Source: Molanna angustata
Taxonomy: Eukaryota > Arthropoda > Insecta > Trichoptera > Molannidae
DNA: 64,000 nt
Direction of reading: 5' to 3'
Assembly: GCA_963576475.1 (NCBI GenBank)
Contig: OY754969.1
Span: 30,239,726 to 30,303,725 of the forward strand
In this document: positions 21,584 through 33,500 of the stretch, piece by piece
Layout: every line of letters begins with the position of its first letter
Numbering within the stretch: the first letter of the stretch is position 1
Translations under genes and position numbers: made by a program
Notes under the pieces: generated by a model
Databases searched by the model: none
What the model saw: the letters and a program-made list of their open reading frames with translations, nothing else
Told to the model about the DNA's origin: nothing

Positions 21584-24500
21584 GTGAGATATTTTAAGTA
21601 CATAAAATAAATTTGAGGTAATTTAAAATATTTCTGTTGATCTGTCAAAATTGTTTGGTTTTTTGTCTATCTTTTTATAAATCTTCATATTTTATTCGTT
21701 TACTTCTTTCAAAGTAATACTTTTTTGCCAACACACTTTTCATACATATATTTTATGAAAAGATAGTGATCTCCTTAGTCATTTTGTAAAAAAAAATACA
21801 TATCCCCGAATAGGTATATAATTAATTTGTTTACTTCGGAGTGTTGACATTTGATTTATAATATTATGTTTTCACGATTTTAGGTGCGATATATCACCAG
21901 ATGCAGTTTTAGAACATATTCAAAATAATCCAAATTATGGAAATGGTGTACAGTCATCTAAACAAACTTATGAACATGTTGTCAAACTCTCACAAAAAGC
22001 GACAAATCCAAAAGTATTCATGAAGAAATATGAAGAGTTGAAATCTAAAAAGTAAGTCAGGGTAATTATTTACAAGTGGTATAAGTCTTCAATTTTGCTG
22101 AATTTTTTTCTATAGATAGATAAAAATATACAGATTACGGGAAAAATAGTAATTTTCCCGGGAAACGCCTAGAAAAATTAAAAAAAAATAAAATTACATT
22201 ACGGAAAATCTATAGAGATTCCCAAGCAAATAGTTGCTTTTCTGACATCTATGGGCGAATATTCAAACTAATTGTTAGTATAGAAACACGCCGCGAAATT
22301 AGAAACATGCCGCGAAAATCTGAAGTAAATGAAAATTGTATGAAATATCGAAAATTAAAATACATACAAACCTAACCTAACCAATTTTTACCAAAAGTTT
22401 GCTTAGAATAGGTTGGTTAGGTTTGTATTTAGTTATTATTGCGACTCGCGTGAGCGAGTTGCATTATACATTGCTTGACAGTATGTAATGCAACTCGCTC
22501 ACGCGAGTCGCAATAATAAATACATACAAACCTAACCTAACCAATTTTTACCAAAAGTTTGCTTAGAATAGGTTGGTTAGGTTTGTATTTAGTTATTATT
22601 GCGACTCGCGGGAGCGAGTTGCATTATACATTGAGTGACAGTATGTAATGCAACTCGCTCACGCGAGTCGCAATAATAAATACATACAAACCTAACCTAA
22701 CCAATTTTTACCAAAAGTTTGCTTAAAATAGGTTGGTTAGGTTTGTATTAACCAACCTATTATTATAATTTTGATGATGTATTCGCATTTGTTTATAATT
22801 TACAAATAAATTATATTTAATAACAAATTTAGGTAGTTGTATGGTACCTACCAGTTTTAATATTTTTTATGTGATATTTTTTCGCAAATATTGTCTGTCA
22901 TATATTTTGTAGTGTGCATTTATCTATGGTTTAGTTTTCAGTTTTATGTCGCAGTTGTCGTATTAGCTCGCGTATTTAATCGTATTTAATAAACGTTAAA
23001 AATAAGAAATTAGTAATGATTTTTCTGGTTTTTTATCGTGAAAATCGAATGTTTATAGATAATTTGCGTGTTAATAATGTGTACATTGTGATTTAATAAA
23101 AGTATTGTTGGTTATTTGACTTCAAATGAGAAAATAGTCATGTGCAATCTCGGCGATAGGTGTCGTTAAATCGTACAAGGTTTCATACATTGCAATTTTA
23201 TTTTTTTTAATTTTTCTAGACGTTTCCCGGGAAAATTACTATTTTTCCCGTAATCTGTATATTTTTATCTATCTATAGAAAAAAATTCAGCAAAATTGAA
23301 GACTTATACCACTTGTAAATAATTACCAAAACATAATATATATAAAAATTAACTCATTGACTGCCACGAACCCCGATCGGGGTTTTGTTTCAATACATTT
23401 TGTATTCAGCAGTATTCGTCCGGCGTTTGAAGTGGATTGTCATGTGTTTCGTGGCGTGATACTATACACTTATTTTTTTTCAAAATGAGTGATTCACCGG
23501 CAAAGTCAAAAGTCAAAATACTACCTCAATAAACATATTTTATATGTTGGCTACTCGGGTACAAATATCCAAAATATAAAGGCAGTCAACGAGTTAATAC
23601 ATTTAGTATAAACAAAAAATATATAAAAATATTTTTTTTAAAACAATACGTATGGTAAGAGTATGACAATTCATTATAAAAACATGTAAAACTATGGAAC
23701 GTTAATCCTTTTTAACTATGTATTCAGCACCTAGCCTACGAAAGGTGACAAGACTTGTGGATTCTTTTATGTTTGGTGGCAAACTATTATATATTTTGAG
23801 ACCTTTATGGTATAAACTATTTTGTATACTTGTTAATCTCGTTTTTGGAATAAGTTATATATAAGTTTGGAATAATCTCGTTTTGAAAAAGCTCTCCTTA
23901 TTAAATATTTTCCTGAAATGTTTTTTTTCTTCCTTGGTTATTTTGATCTAACCTATTTGTTTGCATTTTGTTTTGACAGATAAAGGGTAAATATGAAATG
24001 AAAAAATATCATTATTTATAATAATCGTTGATTTACTGTATTGTAATTTACATACATATCATCACGTCATGTCCCTCACGGGGTAGGCAGAGAGAACAGA
24101 ATGCCACTTACTTCTATCTTGATATACATTCATCGCCTCGTCAACATTCATACATCGTCTTATATGTGTTCGTCTGTTGTTCACACTTCTAACATTTCCG
24201 TCCTTCAAAATATCGTTCACATGGATGTGCCATCTATTCCTTGGGCGGCCCCGACCTCTCCTTCCATTCCTGTTCGCAATGTATATTTTCTTCGTCAGGC
24301 GTTCCTCATTCATTCTCCCCATGTGGCCAAACCATCTCAGTGTGTTCACTTTCATTCTATTAACTTTTAATGATCTAGAATGATTCAAGTTGCAGGGGAA
24401 CAAAATGTTCCCAAGTTAAAGGAATAATGTAAGACAAGAATGAGTATATGGATGAGCTCTATTATGCAGAATCTGTAGAACTATTGTATAAATGTGGAAA

Positions 24501-27500
24501 TATGGCATCTAGCAAAGGTCCTATTGTGGTCTCAAAATGGAGGAGAGTAAAAAAGAGAATTTTTTTTAAAAATTTGGTTTTATATTTTTCAGTGCTGATT
24601 CTCTAAGTCAACTAGTATCCCTGCTATATTATATAATGGCAGAAAATAAAAAAATAAGGAGTCCTGGAATCAAACCTAAAACTGCCCCAAAACCAATAAT
24701 AACTGACAATAAAATGTTTTTCAGTAAGGAAGATCTTCCACAGGTATAAAAATTTTTATAACATGACTAAAATTTCAGATGCCAGAATCTACATGAATGT
24801 AATTCACAAATCGTTAATGGTGATATTCTAAATAGATGGGTCTAAATAGATATGGCAGAGCAGTTAGCGCGCTGGGCTAGCAATCCAATTGTCGCGAGTA
24901 TGAATCCTGCCTCGACTGATTTCGTTCACCTATAGCACAAGCATTTATGCTTATTTTAGGGAACGTAGGAAGATGTATATGTACTTGTTTAACACGGACA
25001 TATTCATTTTTATTAAAAAAAAATATTTAACAAAAGGTTCGATAACAAAAAAATTTCCCCTAACATTTTTTTTCTCAAAGGTTGCATTAGTAACACTATC
25101 TCAAAATCTGACTATAAGATACCCATATAAGTAAAAAAAAAAAAAAAGTTAAATTGTTTATGCCAGAACTATTTTTTTGATAAATAATAAAAAAGATGTT
25201 CTAAATGTTTGTACATACATGTCGGATATTAATTTATTATCGAAATTAATATCCGACATAAATGATATAATTTTACCAAAAATAATACATGACAATATTA
25301 ATTTTTTAGATTTACACACATTAATATATGCTAGCGCTATAACGGTTTATGAAGCTCTAGGCATTAAAATATATTTAAATAATGAAAATAGTCATAGATA
25401 TAAAAAACCTGATTGGCAAATTAGATTAGAAAGGGATGTAACGTTATTGAGAAGTAGTATTGCTAGGGTTATAGAATTAAAAAATGGGAATAGAAGTAGA
25501 AATATATTAAGAAATGTAGACAAAATTGGGGTAAAATTTGGATATAATAATGTACTTAGCTCAAATAACATACATATAATAAATGATTTATTAGATCTTT
25601 TAAAACAAAAATTAGCAGTCAAATCTAGTAGACTTAAAAGATATAATTATATATATAATAAATTATTTAAAAAAAATGAAAAATTGTTTTATTCCAAATT
25701 AGATAGTCAAAATAGTAGTACTAATAATAATATAACATTAACCTCTGAATCAGATATTCGCGATTTTTGGTCCAAAATTTGGAGTAACGATATAAAACAT
25801 AACAATTCGGGCCCGTGGATAAAAGATGAAGAGCTGAATTTTGCTGATGTGGAGGAAATGAATTTCTCTGAAATAACTTTAGATTTATTAACAAAAAATA
25901 TTAAAAAATCTCATAACTGGAAAGCCACGGGTTGCGACGGAATAAATAACTTTTGGTATAAACGTTTCACTTCTTTACATCCACTTTTGGCTAAAAATTT
26001 ATCAAAATTAATACGACATCCTCAAAATATTCCAAATTTTCTTATTAAAGGAATAACATATTTAATTCCTAAAAATGAAAATATTAATAATCCTTCTCAA
26101 TTTAGACCGATAACATGTTTACCTACGATTTATAAAATTTTAACTTCCTGTATGACGGATTTAATTTATAAACACGTGGATGAAAAAAATATTTTATCGG
26201 AAGAACAAAAAGGATGTCGTAGAAAATATTTAGGATGTAAAGAACAACTTATAATTGATTCAGTAATTCTTAAACAAATACAAACAAAAAATCGTAATTT
26301 ACATGTAGGATATATTGATTATAAAAAAGCTTTTGACAGTGTACCGCACTCGTGGCTTTTAAAAATATTAGAAATATACAAAATTAGCCCAATTTTAATA
26401 AACTTTTTAAAATGTATTATGTTAGGCTGGAATACAGATTTAAAAATAAATTTAAATTCTAATAGAATATCTATTCCAGGAATTAAAATCAAACGCGGAA
26501 TTTTTCAGGGAGATTCATTAAGTCAACTTTGGTTTTGTTTAGCTCTTAATCCGCTTTCTAAAATGTTAAATGAATCTAAGTATGGAATAAAAATTAACGG
26601 TCACCCACGGTCCAATATTAAAATTTCGCACTTAATATATATGGATGATATAAAAGTATATGCTAAATCTGATTCAGAATTGGAAAAAATGATTAGGATA
26701 GTAAAAGCATTTTCAGATGATATTAGAATGTCTTTCGGTTTAGATAAATGTAAAACGTTACATGTTGAAAAGGGTAAAATACTAGAAATGGGTGGAGATA
26801 TACAGAGAAATTTTCAAATAGATAGTTTGAAAGGGTTGGAGGTTTATAAATATCTAGGTTATCCGCAGTCTAACAAATTAGACCACACTAAAATAAAAAA
26901 TGATATCAATATAAAATTTAAAGATAGGATTACAAAAATATTAAAATGCAATCTGTCAGCTAAAAACTTAACTAAAGCTATTAATACTTGGGCAAGACCG
27001 ATATTGACATATTCTTTTGGAATTATTAAATGGTCAAAAACAGATTTAGATAGTTTAGAAAGAACAATTAGAACGCGTTTAACTAAATTTCGTTGTCATC
27101 ATCCTAATTCCGCGATTGAACGAATCAATTTGCCTAGGAATTTAGGAGGTAGGGGTATAATAAAAATAACATTGTTACATAATAATCAAATCGAATCGCT
27201 AAAAACTTTCTTTCACAAAAAATCTGATAGTTCTTTAATGCATAAATTAATCTGTGAGGCGGACAAAAATTTAACATCATTAAATTTAAATGACGAGAAT
27301 GCCAATAACAATATTATAAATATAAATGATGACCTTCTAAATTCGTGGCTAAATAAAATAATTCATTCTACACATCCGAAATATCTCAACCAACCTTATG
27401 TTGACAAAGTTTGGTCAAACAAATGGTTGAGTATTGGTGATTTGGACACGGATTCAGCGATTATAATAGCGATTCAGGATAGAGTAATAAAAACTAAAAA

Positions 27501-30500
27501 TTATCAAAAATATATAATAAAAGACATAAATGCAGTAGATGATAGTTGTAGGAAATGTTTGGCTTTTCCGGAAACAATCGAGCATATAATATCGGGCTGT
27601 TCTTTTCTCGCGCAATCAGAATATACATTTAGACATAATCAGGTAGCAAAAATATTACATCAAAATTTAGCTATTAAATATAAATTAATTGACGCGATAA
27701 ACATAAAACCATATTATGAATATGATCCGATTTCAATTTTAGAAAATAATAATATTTCGCTTTATTACGATAAAACAATATTAACTGACCGGTCAATTCA
27801 ACATAACAGACCCGATTTAATAATACATGATAAAATTAAAAAAATAACATATATTTGCGACGTGGCTATTCCAAATTCTAGTAATATTATAAAAACTTTT
27901 GATGAAAAAATTAGAAAATACACCGCTTTAGGTAATGAGATTAAAAGACTTTGGCATTCTCGTAAAATAATAATATTACCGTTCATTATTTCAGCCACTG
28001 GCATTATTCCAAAATCGTTAATCCGTAATTTAGAAATTATAGATTTATCAAAAAAATTAATAATAAAAATGCAAAAAACGGTAATAATGAATACATGTAG
28101 AATCGTTAAAGATTTTTTAAACGTTAATATTCGGGAATCAGTAGGGTTGTTAGGTAGTATAGAGACCTCCTCAGAGCCTAATCCTTTGATATGTTAAGTA
28201 TCTGGATGGGTGAACTATTCCCAATTGAAAGCTTGATGATGCGTTTGTTGCATTTTATTTTGCTCTTTTAAATAATTTACAATTTACGCATTGATCTGCT
28301 AATTCTTTTGAGGAAGTGTATAATGGTAATAATAATAATTGAGTGTTATTATTTGTAGTGCTTAATTGTTATTAATATCATTAGTAAATCGGCCAGCGCC
28401 GTATAAAAAAATATGGTATGGTAATATTAGGTCCTTACATATGAAATTGGCGTTTTGTATGGGAGGAACATAAAGTCGATTTTTTTTAATATAATATATT
28501 TATTTAATCAAAGTATGTACCATTGCTATTTATGCACTTTTGCCATCTCATAGGTAGTTCATCGATCCCTTTACCAAAAAAACTATTCGGACGAGAATCA
28601 ATAAAATCTTTGAAGGCGGTTTGGACTGCCCCATCGGAGTTGAACTTTTTCCCTTGCAAGAAGTTATCCAAATTTCGAAAAAAATGGTAATCTGTTGGAG
28701 CAAGGTCCGGAGAGTACGGTGGATGTCTTAGACATTCTAATTGAAGCTCCTCTAATTTGGTAGCCGTCTGTTGTGCAGTGTGTGGTCTAGCGTTATCATG
28801 AAGCAGCAGTGGCCTAGAGCGATTAACCAGCCTCGGTTGTTTAGCAGCTAGCTTTTCCATCATGGTTTGCAGTTGCTGACAATAGACATCTGCTGTAATC
28901 GTCTGGCCAGATTTAAGAAATCTGTAGTAAACGACACCAGCACTAGTCCACCAAACGCTCGCAAGTAACTTTTTTGGAGTCAATTTTCGCTTGGGGCATG
29001 GTTTGGCTGGTTCGGCAGGGTTCAGCCATTGCGAAGAGCGCTCCCGATTATCGTACAGGATCCACTTTTCATCACAGGTAATGATTTGATTTAAAATCCC
29101 TTCATTATTGTGCCGGTTGAGTAATGCAACGCAGCAGTCAACGCGCGTTTGTTGATTTGCTTCACTCAATTCGTGAGTTACCCACCTTTCAAGCTTTTTC
29201 ACCTTCCCAATTTGCTTCAAGTGGATTAAAACAATTTTATCACTAACACCGCAGCCTGCAGCTAACTCGAACGTGGTTTGCGATAGATCCGCTTCCACAA
29301 TAGTCTTCAATTCTTCATTATCAACTTTGGTCTCCGGCCGTCCACGGGGCTTGTTCTGCATGTCGAAATTTCCAGAACGAAAACGTTGGAACCAAAAACG
29401 CACTGTGTTTTCTTTTGCGGCACCGTCGCCATACACATCATAATCCTTCGAGCCGTTTCTGCAGCACTGGTGCCACGGTGGAACTCGTACTCGTAAATAA
29501 CGCGATATTTCAAGTTTTCCATTTTGTAAACTGAGTGACGCAAAGAAAAAAACAATTGAGGAAAAAACAAATAAATTATAATGTTCCAAACACAAATACA
29601 TGAGTAAATAGCTGTAAAAATTTGAATTTGGAATTCCTAACCAAAGAGAAGATATTTGAGATCAAAGTTGCCAGTACGGCAAAGCGCCAATTTCAAAAGT
29701 ATTTTATGAACTTTAAAAATAAGCTTTATACAGAAAGCCACTAAGCAAGAGTCATGCTATGAGCAGTTTTCTCGGAAACTATGATCATTCGAGGATGTGT
29801 TACGCGTGTTTAACAAAGTGTTCGGAAAAATTCAAAAATTATAACAATGGGTTCGGCCAAACCTCTGCGGACCCCTTGAATATCACCACTGGTTAAAACT
29901 TGAGAAATATATTTTGATGTAATTTTGTAAGGTCTTAGGTAAGTCATAAATCATTTGTTCAATGAAGAAAAAGTGTATTGCCGTGGCTAGCACACGCATT
30001 ATGAAAAGTATCATATCCTTTTTTTTCCAGCCTACTGTTACCTACGAAAATCTAAAAATTGTGTTCGGTTAAGCTGGTAGAATTTCATGTTCTAGATTAT
30101 TTGCAGAGTTTGAATTACAGTATATTTGTTCTATTAGAATTTCAGTGGTGTATCTTAAAGAACAGTTTAACAAGTGGGGGATTATAGACATTCCTCAATG
30201 TCCATAATAACTTTTCACTAAAGGCTTGTTGAAGTTCCTTAACGTCATGGTCTATAAAACACACTATGGGAAATAACTTTTAAAAATATGCATAGCAGAG
30301 GCATCTATGGACAATATTCCAAAACATTTTATAAAGAAAACACAGTTTTTGTATTTATCGACGTAGTAGTAATACCTACATTTAAAATACCATGTGACTT
30401 ATCATCCGTTTATGTGATGTTGTTATGTTAGACGTAAAAAAAACTGAAACCCCAGGCATAACATTTCACTTACAGGGCATTCCCTCACTTGTTAAAAAGG

Positions 30501-33500
30501 TAATAGTTTTTTTTAAGTGGATTTTCATAACAGTAATAATAATAGCAATGTAATTTTAAATATAAGTTGTTCTTTTGACTGATGATGATCCATGAAATCC
30601 ATTACAGGCTAGGACATGAAAATAAGAAGGTACTTTGTATTTATTTTTAATCTCAATACCAACAGTCAACATTTTGCGCAACCATTTGTATTTTATATTT
30701 TTTACTGATTACAGATCAAGAATAAAATTCAGAAAGCAGTTGACGAAGTAAAAAAGAGCAGTAAAAAACCTAATGATGATTCTTGGGGACCATTTAGTGG
30801 ACCGGATCTGCCAACACTTCCTCCTTGGTTGTCTGAACGAGCAGCCCTTTCGTGGGACTTTCCCAATGAAACATTCCATATCACAGCTTCCATTGGTAAA
30901 GTTCATTTTAAAAGAAATCAAGAGAAGCCTTACAAAAAAGGGCATTGTCTTGAATTCATCAATAGTTGTGTTGAAAATTGTCTTTTATTTCAATTAAAAT
31001 ATTCAAGAAACTTTTAGGACTTCACAAGATAGTGCTAGTTCTTTTCTGAAAGGTTTTATCTCTGCTGGAAAAATGTGAAGGAATAAAATGACAAATATGT
31101 TTGTATAGGGTAAAATACTCCTCTTCATATGATGTACAAGAATACATTACATTTAACACATATTGTCGTTACATATTAAAAACGAGTCATATGAAATCAG
31201 CAAAATTAGGAGAAGATTGAAAAACCCTTCTAATTATTGTATAATGCATGTTACATAATAAGTTTTTTTCTTGTTTTTAATAAATAACTTTGAATATTTG
31301 TCATAAAAAAAAAACTTTGTTTGATAATATTTACACAGAATATATTTTTATCAGATCCAATTGGTTTTTTCATAATTTTGTCACATGACTCATTTTTGAT
31401 ATGTAACGACGATATATTGTGATGAAGATGGCGATAGATCCTGCTGCCAGCCATATTCTACCAAAACATTTTGATAAATTATTGTTATTATTTATGTATT
31501 AACTGAAAAAAATCCAGGAGGATGTAAACACAGATTTTTTTCTATCAAGGAAGACTTTTGCAAAGTCAATATTTACACTTATTTAACACTAGCTTTTATG
31601 TCCCGCCGTTGGCCAAGAATGTAAAATTGTGAAAGAAAAAGCAATCGTTTTTATAATATTGTCACCCAATTATTTTGCAATATCAGACTATAAAAAGTGG
31701 TTTGAAATTTGATTGAGTTTAAGCATTGTAAAATGTTCAAGTGATGGCCACAACCCATTCTTTTTTATATATTGCTATAAAGTGTGAATGAAGTATAATA
31801 TTTATACAATTTCTGCTCGCATGGACTATGCGTAATGGTTTTAAATATGACTGTTTATCAACGTTGTAAAGAGATTGGTTTGGCCACAACCCCCATTTTT
31901 AAATATTATCATCGAAAACAAATTGTAATGTGTACCTATTGAAAATTTAGTAATTTTCGATGTTGGGATGTGGTTAAAATTTGATTATACAAACGTAGGT
32001 ACTGAAAAGATCTAGTATTGGTCACATCCCATTCGTTTTTATATTTTTTCATCAAGTGTGCATTATATTTTTGCTCAATTTGACTGAAAGTCTTCATTAA
32101 CGAAGAAGAAGAAGACTTGAACTATAGTAAATAGTTTTTAATTTGAATATAAATGTTGTGAAGAGTTCAGTAATGGCCACAACCCCCATTCTTTAAATAT
32201 TAGGTGTTGAAAATTATTCAAAATAGGATGATATAAATGGTTTAAATTTAATTAAACAAAAGTATTGAAAAGATTCTAGTGCAGGTTATATCGTCACATC
32301 CCATATCCCATTCATTTCATATGTATTTTCATCAAGTGTGCATATCGTTAATAATATTTCTGCACAATAGACTATTAGACTTAAAACTAACCCAAAAGAC
32401 TAAATAAAAAAGAGAAAAATAAGTATAAGACTATAAGAAATAGTTTGTATAAAAAACTATTCCAATGGTCTACATAAAATAAGTAAAAATACATATACCT
32501 AATAGAAGAATTAGACTATTGGAAATAGATTGTATAAAAGCTCACCCAAAGGTCTACAAAAAAGAAGAAGAAGAATATTTAGACTATTGGAAATAGTTTG
32601 TATAAATACTGACCAAAAGGTCTACATAAAAGAAAATGAATAAGACTATTGGAAATAGTTTGTATTAAAACTCTCCCAAAAGTCTACGTACTTAAATGAA
32701 GAAGAATAATAATTAGACTAAAGGAAATAATTTTTATAAAAAAATGACCCAAATGTATACATAAAAGAAGAAGAAGATGAATTAGACAATAGGAAATAGT
32801 TTGTATAAAAACTGCCCTAAAGGTCTACATAAAATTAAGAAGAAACAGAATTAGACTCCAGGACCCGCCGCTTCAGGCCCTTCAGTACCTCCCGTCCCTT
32901 TAATCCCTCATTACGTCCCTTCCCATCAGACCCTTCACTACCTTCCGTCCCTTCAGGCAGTTTTATACCTCCCGTCCCTTCAGGCCCTTTAGTGCATCCC
33001 TTCCCTTCATTACATCCCGTCCCATCAGTCGGTTAAGAAAAGTTTAAATCCAGAAACCATCCTGGAAGAACCGCGAAGAGATGAAAGAACATTATTTTCC
33101 CAGGATGCTCTACTTAATAGGTAAAATGACTAAATACACGAAGAAGAAGAAAAAAGTTTAAACCCAGATACCTGCGAAGAGATGGAAGGACAGTTGGACC
33201 TTCTTCTCCCAGGATTCTCCAACTTCATAGGTAAAATGACCAAAAATACACGATGAAGAAGAAGAAGAAGAAATAAGTTTAAATCCAGATACCTGCGAAG
33301 AGATGGAAGGAAAATTGGACATTCTTCTCCCAGGTTAGTCCACCTTCAAAGGTAAAATGACCAAATAGACGATGAAGAAGAAGAAGAAAAAAGTTTAAAT
33401 CCAGAAACCTGCGAAGAGATGGAAGGAAAATTGGACCTTCATCTCCCAGGATAGTTCATCTTCATAGGTAAGATGACCAAGTACACGTTGAAGAAAAAGA

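Larger units (their letters stand above)
25153..28424 (+). mobile_element. Non-LTR retrotransposon of the restriction-like-endonuclease type, apparently intact ORF
   Basis: The element lies in GCP2 intron 3 in the same orientation as the host gene. A 992-codon ORF (from ATG 25219) is followed by a 3' UTR with a (TAA/TAATAA)-rich part at about 28325-28345. A mariner starts at 28427, so the 3' end is set by that boundary. The 5' end is unclear, since only about 60 bases of AT-rich sequence precede the ORF. No target duplication was identified. Confidence 0.8.

Noticed and set aside
22361..22753. CCTAACCTAACC as an interstitial telomere
   Set aside because: Only about two TTAGG units occur per palindrome arm, and they belong to the 160-bp repeat rather than a telomeric array.
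29307..29570. An 87-codon frame beginning MFFPQLFF
   Set aside because: Its MENLKYRV part is the true mariner N-terminus before a frameshift. It is not a separate gene.
30829..31017. Reading GCP2 exon 4 through to a stop at 31015
   Set aside because: The GTAAAG donor at 30896 gives a phase match to exon 5 and restores the conserved DDLLYCMEGVPGKY sequence, so read-through is intron retention at most.
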